Positions 41,612-50,129 of a DNA stretch of 64,000 bases are shown one piece after another. Below the pieces are notes generated by a model. The model saw only the letters and a list, made by a program, of their open reading frames with translations, searched no databases and was not told where the DNA came from. Each line of letters opens with the position of its first letter. Position 1 is the first letter of the stretch. Position numbers and translations under genes: made by a program. This DNA is from Herbiconiux sp. (lineage in GTDB: Bacteria > Actinomycetota > Actinomycetes > Actinomycetales > Microbacteriaceae): NCBI RefSeq assembly GCF_004297105.1, contig NZ_SCVE01000001.1, positions 62,001 through 126,000 of the forward strand. Direction: 5' to 3'.

Positions 41612-41638
41612 ACCTCCGACACCCGGCGTGTCGGAGGT
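41612..41638 (+). promoter_or_regulatory. Hairpin just before the siderophore-interacting protein start
   Basis: ACCTCCGACAC (41612-41622) and GTGTCGGAGGT (41628-41638) form a perfect 11-base-pair stem with a five-base loop, ending 12 bases before the ATG. It could hide the ribosome binding region or be an operator. No clear DtxR/IdeR box was seen. Confidence 0.45.
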
Positions 41639-41650
41639 TATCCTGAGGCC

Positions 41651-42459
41651 ATGCCGACCACCCGATTCACCGTCATCGGCACGTCGTGGCCCACCCCCAC
41701 ACTCCGCCGCGTGCACCCCAGACGAACGACCTCTCCGCCTTCGCCGGGAGCGTCCACACCGACCGCTACGTGAAGCTCGTCTTCCCGAAACCCGGGGTCG
41801 ACTATCCCGAGCAGATCGACGTGCGGGCGCTCCGCTCCACGATGGCTCCGGATGACCTGCCGGTCGTGCGCACCTACACGGCCCTGCATCCCGACCTCGG
41901 GGCCGGCACTCTCGACATCGACTTCGTCGTGCACGGCGACGAGGGCGTGGCCGGCCCGTGGGCCCGCACGGCCCAGGAGGGCGACATCCTCCTCGTCAAC
42001 GGCCCGGGCGGCGCCTACCGCCCCGACCCGGACGCCGACTGGCACCTGCTCGTGGCCGACGACTCCGCCATCCCCGCGGTGACGGCCGCTCTCGAGGTGC
42101 TCCCCGCGGATGCGGCGGTCGAGGTGGTGGTGCTGGTCGACTCCGCGGCGCACGAGCCCGCACTGCCCCTGCCGGCGAGCGGCGGCGGCCGGGTGACCTT
42201 CGTGCACCGCGACGGCGGTTCGGCCGACGGGCTGCTCACCGAGGCGGTGCGCGCGGTCGAGTGGCGGAGCGGCCGGGTGCATGCCTTCGTGCACGGCGAG
42301 GCCGAAGAGGTGATGCACGGCATCCGCCCCTATCTGCGCGGCGAGCGCGGTCTCGGCCGCGACCAGCTCTCGATCTCGGGCTACTGGCGTCAGGGCCGCA
42401 GCGAAGACGGGTTCCGGGTGTGGAAGTCGGAGCTCGCCAAGGCCGAAGCGGGTTCCTGA
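41651..42459 (+). pseudogene. Siderophore-interacting protein (SIP) with a frameshift
   Basis: The frame from 41651 reads MPTTRFTVIGTSWPTPTLRRV, the normal start of this NADPH-dependent ferric-siderophore reductase family. After RRVHP it continues in another frame as QTNDLSAFAGSVHTDRYVKL through LLVADDSAIPAVTAAL to the C-terminus. Adding one C to the CCCC run at 41716-41719 restores a 269-residue protein. The length of 809 bases agrees with one missing base. Translation could otherwise start at 41686, giving 257 residues with a wrong N-terminus. Either a sequencing error or a recent mutation. Confidence 0.8.
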
Positions 42460-43739
42460 CCCGCAGCGGCAGGCGACACCCGGGTGTGCCGCTTGACCGC
42501 GGCCACCGCGAGCGCGGCAAGAGCCAGTAGCACGGGTGCCAGGAGGTTCGCCCCGGCCAGCGCCACGAGCCCGGCCACGAGCAGCACCGATACCGCAGCG
42601 AGCCACCAGCCCACCCCGAAGCGCGGCAGCAGCCGCAGTGCCGCCACCACACCGAGCGCGTACACGCACACCATGCTCGAGGTGTGGATGAGGATGAACG
42701 GCGTCAGCGACCCGCCCGTCACCACGATGGCCGCGAAGGAGCCGGTGGCGAGCGCCGCCACGAGCAGCACCGCCCGGCGCGGGACGCCGCCCGGCTCCGC
42801 GCCCCGCCCGAACCAGTGCGGCAGGTCGCGGTCCCGGCCGAGCGCCGCGCCGAGCTTGGCGAACGCCGCCACGTAGGCATTGAGCACACCGAGAGCCACG
42901 ATCCCTGCGATCGCGGCCACCGCGATCCGGGCACCCTGCGGCGCAACGGCCGACGCCGAGGCGAGGTCGAGCAGGGGAACGGGTGACGCGCCGGCTGCAT
43001 CACCCAGCACGCCGACCGTCACGATCTGCAGTCCCAGATAGCACGCGCCCACGACCACGATCGCGATCGCCGTGGCCAGGGGGATGGTGCGGCGCGGCCG
43101 CCGGAACTCCCCCGCGATGTGCGTCACCGCCTCCCAGCCGGCGAAGGCCCACACGAAGAGGCTCACGGCCACACCGACCCCGGCCCAGCCGTGCGGCAGC
43201 AGGGGGCTGAGGTTCGCCGGGTCGGCCGCGGGTGCGGCGAGCGCCACCACCCCCACGACCACGGCGACCAGCAGCCCCGAGAGCACGAGCTGCACGCGCC
43301 CGGAGAACCGCAGCCCGCCGAGATTCGAGAGGAAGGGCGGCACCAGCAGCACGGGTGCCACGACGAATGCCGTCCACTCCGGCGCCCCCAGCACGGCAAC
43401 CAGGTAGCTCGCGCCGAGCAGGGCCACCACGGGGGTGCCGACGCTCACACCGAAGAAGAACCAGTAGCCGGCCATCCGCGCCGCCGTCGCACCGAGCGCG
43501 AGACGCACGAAACTCGCCACCCCGCCGGCATCCGGATGTCGCGACGCGAGTGCGGCGAAGGTGCCCGCCAGTGGCACCGAGAGCACGATGAGCGCCACCA
43601 CGGCGAGGATCGAGCCCGGCCCCGCCGCCTGGGCCGCGAGCGCCGGCAGCACGAGGATGCCGGTTCCGAGCACTGCGGCGATGTACAGGGCCGAGCCCTG
43701 CGCGAGGCCCACCGAGGGGCCGGAAGGTGACGTGGTCAT
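42390..43739 (-). CDS. APC superfamily amino acid permease
   Basis: Protein of 449 residues with about 12 membrane segments; the first, ALYIAAVLGTGILVLPALAA, matches the APC substrate loop G-[AT]-G-I. Next to a PucR regulator and gabT it may import GABA or another amine. The last 23 residues overlap the 3' end of the SIP gene on the opposite strand by 70 bases, which is unusually long. The ATG at 43739 follows GGAG closely; an ATG at 43796 lies upstream of an operator-like dyad and is less likely. Confidence 0.88.
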   Translation of the reverse strand: MTTSPSGPSVGLAQGSALYIAAVLGTGILVLPALAAQAAGPGSILAVVALIVLSVPLAGTFAALASRHPDAGGVASFVRLALGATAARMAGYWFFFGVSVGTPVVALLGASYLVAVLGAPEWTAFVVAPVLLVPPFLSNLGGLRFSGRVQLVLSGLLVAVVVGVVALAAPAADPANLSPLLPHGWAGVGVAVSLFVWAFAGWEAVTHIAGEFRRPRRTIPLATAIAIVVVGACYLGLQIVTVGVLGDAAGASPVPLLDLASASAVAPQGARIAVAAIAGIVALGVLNAYVAAFAKLGAALGRDRDLPHWFGRGAEPGGVPRRAVLLVAALATGSFAAIVVTGGSLTPFILIHTSSMVCVYALGVVAALRLLPRFGVGWWLAAVSVLLVAGLVALAGANLLAPVLLALAALAVAAVKRHTRVSPAAAGQEPASALASSDFHTRNPSSLRP

Positions 43740-43774
43740 GGCTCCATGCTGCCGGTCGCGCAGGCGAAGAGGAA

Positions 43775-43788
43775 TGGCAGAAATGCCA
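43775..43788. promoter_or_regulatory. Dyad upstream of the permease, candidate PucR site
   Basis: TGGCAGAAATGCCA is a perfect inverted repeat (5-base arms, 4-base spacer). On the minus strand it reads ACTGGCATTTCTGCCA; the ACTGGCA core also occurs upstream of gabT at 45446-45452. Confidence 0.45.
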
Positions 43789-43846
43789 GTATTCATCGTG
43801 AAAGCGCCACGCCATCGTGCGCCCGCAAGGACGACTGCCGAGTGGC

Positions 43847-45418
43847 CTAGCTCGGCCCGGGATCTGCGGCCGACGACCTCGCGCTCCCGTGCTGCGCGCT
43901 CGGCACGAGGTCGGCGGCCGCGAGCAGCACCCAGAGCTCGGCGCGCCCCTGAAAGGTGTCGAGCGGCAGAGCCAGCTGCGCCGAGAGCTCGGCCACCCGG
44001 GCCTTGAGGCTGTGCCGATGCATCCCGAGTTCACGGGCGGCCGGCTCCCAGGAACCGTTGTGCCGCAACCACACCGCCGCCTCGCGCAGCCGGCGCCGGC
44101 CGGCCTCGGAGTCGAGCTGGGTGCGCAACCGGGACCGCGCGATGTCGGCCACCTGCGACGACGCGAGCAGCCCGAACACGTTCTCGGCCACGAGCTGCTC
44201 GAACGAGAGCAGCCGGCCCGCCGGTGCACTGTCGAGGGCGCGGAGCGATTGGGTGATGGCGGATTCGATCTGATTCCAGGCCCCGGGGTCCGAACGCCCG
44301 GCCCTCAACTGAGACGAGGAGAGCAGCCGCACCACCCCCTCGAGAGAGCTGCTGTCGCAGAGCACCAGCAGCTGACCGCCGTCGCCGGCCACGAACAAGC
44401 GCCGCGGGGACCGGGCGGCGAGGCGCTCGAGAGAGTCCCGAATGCCCGAGCGCACCTCCGCGAGATTCACCGCGATCACGGTCACCGGCTCACGCGGCAA
44501 CCCCATCGGCAACGATGCCAGCCCACGACGCACCGAGGCCACCCGGCCGTCGCGCAGCAGCCTCAGGAACTGCTCGAGGATCGAACGGAGACCGATCCGC
44601 TGATCCTCCGCGTGCTCGAACGAGAGGCCGGCCAAGGCGGAGAGCATCGAGAGCACCGACTCGTCGGCGGCCGAGAACGGCTGCTCGCGCTCCACGAACA
44701 CGGCACCGAGCAGTCGCCCCGCCCGGCCGAGCGTGCGAACCGACCAGTTCGTGCCGCCGCGCGCGCCCCCGTCGTGGGCGCGCTGGCCCCGAGCGAGCAG
44801 TTCGGCCACCCGCTGCCGCGCGAACTCGCGGGCCGACGGAGTCGTGCCGAGGCCGCCGCTCTGCTCCACCACGCCGCCATCGGCGTCGAACACCCCGACG
44901 CCACTGCCGAGCACCACGGATGCGCGGTCGACCACCGCGGCCAGCCCGCCGCTCGAGGAGGCGGCGCGGGAGAGCGCATCCTGGGCGTCGAGGGTCCACT
45001 CGAGCTGCTCACGGGCCTCGGCCGCGAGGCGGTCGGCGATGAAACGGCTCACCGCGATGAAGGGGGTGGCGTACGGCACTTCGACGAGAGGGAGGCCGAG
45101 TCGTTCACAGGCCTCGACGAGGGCCGGCGGCGTGGTGCGCACCACCTCGGTGCCGAAGCCGAGCGCCACGACCCCGGCGGCACCCAGCCGGGCGACGTAC
45201 GAACCGTAGTCGTAGGAGGGGGAGAACTGCCGCCCCGTCGTCAGGAGCAGCTGACCCGGCTCGAGGAAGGGGCTGGGGTCGTCGAGGTCGGAGGAGTGCG
45301 ACCAGAGCAGGGGTGCCGTGAGGCCCGGGGTCGCGGGCCGGACGGGCGTCGCGGGCGGCGTCAGCAGCTCCAGGCCAAGGCGGGGGCTGGCGAGCAGATC
45401 GGAGACGGTCGCGGGCAT
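43847..45418 (-). CDS. PucR family transcriptional regulator
   Basis: Protein of 523 residues. The N-terminal PucR domain holds LWSHSSDLDDPSPFLEPGQLLLTTG, a central GGDEF-like/GAF-like segment spans about 150-400, and the C-terminal helix-turn-helix is LREAAVWLRHNGSWEPAARELGMHRHSLKARVAEL. PucR-type GabR activates GABA genes in Corynebacterium, and position here (permease on one side, divergent gabT on the other) suggests the same. GAGAGG precedes the ATG. Confidence 0.9.
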   Translation of the reverse strand: MPATVSDLLASPRLGLELLTPPATPVRPATPGLTAPLLWSHSSDLDDPSPFLEPGQLLLTTGRQFSPSYDYGSYVARLGAAGVVALGFGTEVVRTTPPALVEACERLGLPLVEVPYATPFIAVSRFIADRLAAEAREQLEWTLDAQDALSRAASSSGGLAAVVDRASVVLGSGVGVFDADGGVVEQSGGLGTTPSAREFARQRVAELLARGQRAHDGGARGGTNWSVRTLGRAGRLLGAVFVEREQPFSAADESVLSMLSALAGLSFEHAEDQRIGLRSILEQFLRLLRDGRVASVRRGLASLPMGLPREPVTVIAVNLAEVRSGIRDSLERLAARSPRRLFVAGDGGQLLVLCDSSSLEGVVRLLSSSQLRAGRSDPGAWNQIESAITQSLRALDSAPAGRLLSFEQLVAENVFGLLASSQVADIARSRLRTQLDSEAGRRRLREAAVWLRHNGSWEPAARELGMHRHSLKARVAELSAQLALPLDTFQGRAELWVLLAAADLVPSAQHGSARSSAADPGPS

Positions 45419-45445
45419 CCGGATTCCTCTCGACGGGTCTGCCGA

Positions 45446-45487
45446 ACTGGCAGTGCATGTCGATGCTATCTCCGATCCGGCAGTGCG
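45446..45487 (+). promoter_or_regulatory. Direct repeats between pucR and gabT
   Basis: GGCAGTGC occurs at 45449-45456 and again at 45479-45486, 30 bases apart (about three turns), between the divergent starts. The first copy is part of AACTGGCAGTGC, sharing ACTGGCA with the dyad upstream of the permease. Confidence 0.45.
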
Positions 45488-45542
45488 CTCGGGCCAGCTC
45501 TGGTTCTACCGTGGTGGCAGCGACCACGACAGGAGCCCGCCC

Positions 45543-46928
45543 ATGACCTCGCCTCTCACCACCGACACGGCCACGACGACAGCCACGACCGCCGCCACGA
45601 CCGGTGGGCCGGCGCTCCGCCAGCAGCGCGATCTCGTCACCGAGCTCCCCGGCCCGCGCTCGCGCGCCCTGCACGCCCGCAAACTCGCCGCCGTGCCCGA
45701 CGGCGTGGGCGTGATGCTGCCCATCTACGTGGAGGCTGCCGGCGGCGGAGTGCTGCGCGACATCGACGGCAACACCCTCATCGACTTCGGGTCGGGCATC
45801 GCGGTCACGGGCGTCGGCAACTCCGCGCCCGCCGTGGTGGAGGCCGTCACCCGCCAGGTGAACGCCTTCACCCACACCTGCTTCACCATCACCGGCTACG
45901 AGGGCTACATCGAGGTCGCCGAGGCGCTCAACAACCTGACTCCGGGCGACTTCGACAAGCGCACCGCCCTCTTCAACTCGGGTGCCGAGGCCGTCGAGAA
46001 CGCCATCAAGATCGCTCGGCACTTCACCGGAAAGCAGGCCGTCGTGGCCTTCGACCACGCCTACCACGGCCGCACCAACCTCACGATGGCGCTCACCGCC
46101 AAGTCGATGCCCTACAAGTCGGGCTTCGGCCCCTTCGCCCCCGAGGTGTACCGGGCGCCGATGTCCTACCCCTTCCGCGACGGCGGCGTCAGCGGAGCGG
46201 ATGCGGCAGCCCGCGCCATCGACCAGATCGATAAGCAGATCGGCGCCGCGAATCTCGCCGCGCTCATCATCGAGCCCATCCAGGGCGAGGGCGGCTTCAT
46301 CGTTCCCGCCGCCGGATTCCTCCCGGCACTCCAGGCCTGGGCCCGAGCGAACGACGTCGTGTTCATCGCCGACGAGGTGCAGACCGGCTTCGCCCGCACC
46401 GGGGCGATGTTCGCGAGCGAGCACGAGGGCATCGAGCCCGACCTGATCGTCACGGCGAAGGGAATCGCGGGCGGGCTCCCGCTCTCGGCCGTCACCGGCC
46501 GCGCCGACATCATGAACTCGGCTCACGGCGGCGGCCTCGGCGGCACGTACACGGGCAACCCGATCGCCTGCGCGGCGGCGCTCGCCACCATCCGGAGCTA
46601 CCTCGACGACGATCTCCTGGGCCGGGCCCGCGAGATCGAGGCCCTGTTCCGCGCCCGCCTCGAAGAGCTGCGCTCCACCGACCCGCGCATCGGCGACGTG
46701 CGCGGCCGCGGCGCGATGCTGGCGATCGAGCTCGTCGACCCCGCGACGAAGGCTCCGGATGCGGCCCTCGCGGCCCGGGTCGCGGCGGCGGCCCACGCGC
46801 AGGGCCTCGTGCTGCTCACCTGCGGGACGTACGGCAACGTCATCCGCTTCCTCCCGCCACTCACGATCGGCGACGCCCTCATCGCCGACGGCCTCGACGT
46901 GCTCCGCGACGCCCTCGCCGCCGCCTAA
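45543..46928 (+). CDS. gabT: 4-aminobutyrate (or related) aminotransferase
   Basis: Class III PLP aminotransferase of 461 residues. Motifs: FGSGIAVTGVGNSAPAVVEA, FNSGAEAVENAIKIAR, DHAYHGRTN, IIEPIQGEGGF, IADEVQTGFARTG with the PLP Asp, and the Schiff-base Lys in IVTAKGIAGGLPLSA. Converts GABA and 2-oxoglutarate to succinate semialdehyde and glutamate. No gabD is adjacent. The Thr-rich N-terminus (TTDTATTTATTAATT) is encoded by an acg-rich repeat. AGGAG precedes the ATG. Confidence 0.92.
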   Translation: MTSPLTTDTATTTATTAATTGGPALRQQRDLVTELPGPRSRALHARKLAAVPDGVGVMLPIYVEAAGGGVLRDIDGNTLIDFGSGIAVTGVGNSAPAVVEAVTRQVNAFTHTCFTITGYEGYIEVAEALNNLTPGDFDKRTALFNSGAEAVENAIKIARHFTGKQAVVAFDHAYHGRTNLTMALTAKSMPYKSGFGPFAPEVYRAPMSYPFRDGGVSGADAAARAIDQIDKQIGAANLAALIIEPIQGEGGFIVPAAGFLPALQAWARANDVVFIADEVQTGFARTGAMFASEHEGIEPDLIVTAKGIAGGLPLSAVTGRADIMNSAHGGGLGGTYTGNPIACAAALATIRSYLDDDLLGRAREIEALFRARLEELRSTDPRIGDVRGRGAMLAIELVDPATKAPDAALAARVAAAAHAQGLVLLTCGTYGNVIRFLPPLTIGDALIADGLDVLRDALAAA

Positions 46929-46943
46929 CCCACCCCTCCTCCT

Positions 46944-47003
46944 CGCGAGACGGCGATTTTCGTCGCATAAGCGCCCGCTCAGGCCCAAAATCGCCGTCTC
47001 GCG
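46944..47003. terminator. Intergenic hairpin after gabT
   Basis: Perfect 17-base arms CGCGAGACGGCGATTTT (46944-46960) and its complement (46987-47003), loop 26 bases. The arms end in TTTT/AAAA, so it may act as terminator for gabT. Confidence 0.7.
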
Positions 47004-47071
47004 CGGAGTCAGCTGGACAATTCGTGCCTCTCTCGGGTAGCTTCCAGGAACCGAGTGGATATGGGGTTTCT

Positions 47072-48838
47072 GTGACGAACTGCGTGCTGGCCGCGACCGG
47101 ATACGATTCTTGGCCGTTGGCCCTCGCCGCAGGATTGATCGCCGTGGGCGCGGGCACGGCCTGGTTGCTGGCCCGCCGCGGCCGGCGTCGCACCGCACTG
47201 TTCGCGGCCGCGCCCCTGCTCGTGGTGGCCCTGCTGGCCTCCGGAGCGGGCTCGGCCGCCCCCAGCTTCGCGGCAGAGGGCTCCGGCACCGGTACCGGAT
47301 GCGCCACCTCCAGCCCCGCGCCCGTGGTCACCCCCACGGCGCCCCCCACCACCACTCCCGTCGACTTCCAGCCCGGGGCCGCGGGCATCGGCGACGACTA
47401 CTTCCCGCTCGACGGCAACGGCGGCTACGACGTGCAGCACTACGACCTCGACCTGGCCTACGACCCCACCACCGACGTGCTCTCGGGCACCGTCACCATC
47501 ACCGCCCTGGCCACCCAGAACCTCTCCACGTTCAACCTCGACTTCGACACCCGGGACGTCGACGGCACCGACTCGATCGTGATCTCAGGCATCACGGTCG
47601 ACGGCACGGCCGCCGACTGGAGCCTCGCCAGCACCCAGATCAGTGCCGACACCGGCCAGCCGCAGGCACCGGGCAGCACCGACGCCGACGCGACTCCCCC
47701 TCGCACCGAGCTCACCGTCATCCCCGTGGCAGGAATCACCACGGGCTCCACCATCACGACCGCGGTGACCTACAGCGGCGTCCCGTTCGAGATCGACGAC
47801 GCATTCGGCGCCGCGGGCGTGTTCCACACCACCGACGGAGCCGTGATCGTCGGCCAGCCGCGCGTGGCCGCCGCCTGGTTCCCCTCGAACGACCACCCGT
47901 CCGACAAGGCCACATTCAGCACCCGGATGACCGTTCCGGCAGGTCTCCAGGTCGTGGGCAACGGCCGTCTGGCCGGCCAGACCACCGACGGAGCAACGAC
48001 CACCTGGGACTGGGAGATGGACCAGCCGATGGCCACCTACCTGGCCACGGCCACGGTGGGCGACTACCAGATCACGGAGAACGAACAGGCCGGCATCTCC
48101 TACTACAACGCCATCGCACCGAGTCTCTTCTCGGTGACGGCATCAGGCGGCGGAACCACCGTGGGCGACGTGGCGACCTCGATCTTCAACGACGAGCCCG
48201 AGGTGATCGACTTCCTCTCCGGCTACTTCGGCGCCTACCCGTTCTCCGAGGCCGGAGGAATCGCGATCGCCGACGTGCACCCCGGGCCGTCCGGCTATCT
48301 GCGGTACGCGCTGGAGAACCAGACCAGGCCGATCTATCCGCGCTGGGCCTTCCCGGCCGACGCCGATGCCTCCGTCGTGGTGCACGAACTGGCACACCAG
48401 TGGTACGGCGACAGTGTGGCGATCGACCGCTGGTCGGACATCTGGCTGAACGAGGGTTTCGCCACCTACGCCGAGTGGCTGTGGGAGGAGCACGAGGGTG
48501 GGGACACCACCGCGATGACGGCGCAGGCGGTGTACGACGACCCGAGCGACTACGACGATCCGTCCGCATTCTGGTCGACCGTGATCGCCGACCCGGGCGC
48601 GGCGGGCATCTTCGACGGTGCGACATACGGCAAGGGCGCGCTCACCCTGCAGGCGCTCCGCAACGAGGTCGGCGACCCCGCTTTCTTCGCGATCATCAAG
48701 GGCTGGGCCACCGACAACGCGGGCGGCAACGGATCGACGGCGCAGTTCGAGGCCTACGCCTCATCCGTCGCCGGCACCGATCTCACCGCCTTCTTCGACA
48801 CGTGGGTGCACTCGGACGTGAAACCCGCCACGCTCTAG
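47072..48838 (+). CDS. Secreted M1 family metallopeptidase
   Basis: Protein of 588 residues. The zinc motif HELAHQWYGD and the second Glu in NEGFATYAEWLW mark an M1 aminopeptidase; the GAMEN position reads YALENQTRPI. It has the short Streptomyces-type form without the large C-terminal ERAP domain. The N-terminus is odd: LAATG, then a hydrophobic stretch WPLALAAGLIAVGAGTAWLL and RRGRRR, like a cell-wall sorting signal, followed by a second hydrophobic segment (LFAAAPLLVVALLASGAG). GTG at 47072 is my choice; GTG at 47024 is also possible. Confidence 0.87.
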   Translation: MTNCVLAATGYDSWPLALAAGLIAVGAGTAWLLARRGRRRTALFAAAPLLVVALLASGAGSAAPSFAAEGSGTGTGCATSSPAPVVTPTAPPTTTPVDFQPGAAGIGDDYFPLDGNGGYDVQHYDLDLAYDPTTDVLSGTVTITALATQNLSTFNLDFDTRDVDGTDSIVISGITVDGTAADWSLASTQISADTGQPQAPGSTDADATPPRTELTVIPVAGITTGSTITTAVTYSGVPFEIDDAFGAAGVFHTTDGAVIVGQPRVAAAWFPSNDHPSDKATFSTRMTVPAGLQVVGNGRLAGQTTDGATTTWDWEMDQPMATYLATATVGDYQITENEQAGISYYNAIAPSLFSVTASGGGTTVGDVATSIFNDEPEVIDFLSGYFGAYPFSEAGGIAIADVHPGPSGYLRYALENQTRPIYPRWAFPADADASVVVHELAHQWYGDSVAIDRWSDIWLNEGFATYAEWLWEEHEGGDTTAMTAQAVYDDPSDYDDPSAFWSTVIADPGAAGIFDGATYGKGALTLQALRNEVGDPAFFAIIKGWATDNAGGNGSTAQFEAYASSVAGTDLTAFFDTWVHSDVKPATL

Positions 48839-48855
48839 CCCGAGAGGCGCTCGGT

Positions 48856-50118
48856 TCAGTCAGGCAGCCCGAGCACCCGTTCGAGATAGGCGTTGCGGAA
48901 GCGATGGGCCGGGTCGAGTCGCTCGGCGAGTGCCCGGAACTCCTCGAGGCGGTCGTACTGCGGCGCGATCTGCTCAGCGTCCAGCGAGAACCACTTGCCC
49001 CAGTGCGGACGCGGGGCGAACGGCGCGAGCGCCTCCTCGATCAGCGGGAGGAGAGCGCGCACGTCGCCCGGCCGATTGAACCAGGTGAAGTGGATGGCCA
49101 GGCTGTCGCGAGCGAAGGCCGGGCTGAGCCACAGCCGATCGGAGGCGACGGTGCGGAGCTCGGTCACGAGCAAGGCCGGTGCGATCCGGTCGTCCAGGGC
49201 GCGCACAGCCTTGATCGCCTCGACGGCGTCGGCCACGTCGACGAAGTACTCGGTCTGGATCTCGTCGCCGGCGCTCGGGGTGACATCGGCACGGAAGTGC
49301 GGCAACCGTTCGAACCACGGTCCGGGAACGCCGCCCTGCGCCGTGGTGTTGTCGAGGTCGTCGCCGGCGGGCGACATCACGGCGTCTCCCGCAGGCCGCG
49401 CACCGAAGAACGATTCGGGCAGCTCGGGTGCGGCATCCATCCGCGACTTCACCCACGCCTGCTTGAGGGTCTCACCCGTCCAGTCCGTGAAGAGGCTCAC
49501 GCTGTAGGCGCTCGACATGATGGCGTCGAACTCGTCGAGCACCGCATCCCAGGGCAGATCGAGGTAGATGTCCTGCCGCACCTGGTAGCTGGGCTGCACG
49601 TCGAGGATCACCGCAGTGACGATGCCGAGGGCTCCGAGCGACACGACGAAGCCGTCGAAGTCAGCGTCGCCGCGCTCGACCGTGACGAGATCACCTGAGC
49701 CCGTCACGAGTTGCAGGCCGGCCACCGCCGACGACAGGTTGCCGTTCCGCCGCCCGGATCCGTGGGTACCGGTGGCGATCGCGCCGGCCACGGAGATGTG
49801 CGGCAGCGAACCGAGGTTGTGCAGAGCGAGGCCCTCCGCCTCGAGCTGCACCGCGAGCTCGGCGAAGCGCACGCCCGCGGGCACGGTCACACGCCGACGC
49901 GTGGGATCGACGACCGGATGCCCCGTGAGCCGTTCGAGCGAGATGAGCTCGCCCGAGCTGTCGGCGATGTCGTTGAACGAGTGCCGCGACCCGAGCGCCT
50001 TGACCCGGGTGCCCGAGCGCACGGCATCCGCGACCTCCTCCGCAGTGCGGGGAGTCACGACGCCACGGGCCGCGTAGTCGTGCGTACCCGCCCAGTTCGA
50101 TCCGGGAGCGACTCTCAC
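48856..50118 (-). CDS. Alditol oxidase-like FAD enzyme
   Basis: Protein of 420 residues of the VAO family, close in pattern to Streptomyces alditol/xylitol oxidase. His46 in GSRHSFNDIADS is at the position where AldO carries covalent FAD. Further motifs: HISVAGAIATGTHGSG and RPHWGKWF near the C-terminus. It would oxidise xylitol or sorbitol to the aldose with H2O2 release. GTG start, 11 bases after metB. Convergent with the M1 peptidase. Confidence 0.88.
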   Translation of the reverse strand: MRVAPGSNWAGTHDYAARGVVTPRTAEEVADAVRSGTRVKALGSRHSFNDIADSSGELISLERLTGHPVVDPTRRRVTVPAGVRFAELAVQLEAEGLALHNLGSLPHISVAGAIATGTHGSGRRNGNLSSAVAGLQLVTGSGDLVTVERGDADFDGFVVSLGALGIVTAVILDVQPSYQVRQDIYLDLPWDAVLDEFDAIMSSAYSVSLFTDWTGETLKQAWVKSRMDAAPELPESFFGARPAGDAVMSPAGDDLDNTTAQGGVPGPWFERLPHFRADVTPSAGDEIQTEYFVDVADAVEAIKAVRALDDRIAPALLVTELRTVASDRLWLSPAFARDSLAIHFTWFNRPGDVRALLPLIEEALAPFAPRPHWGKWFSLDAEQIAPQYDRLEEFRALAERLDPAHRFRNAYLERVLGLPD

Positions 50119-50129
50119 GTCCGCACCGA

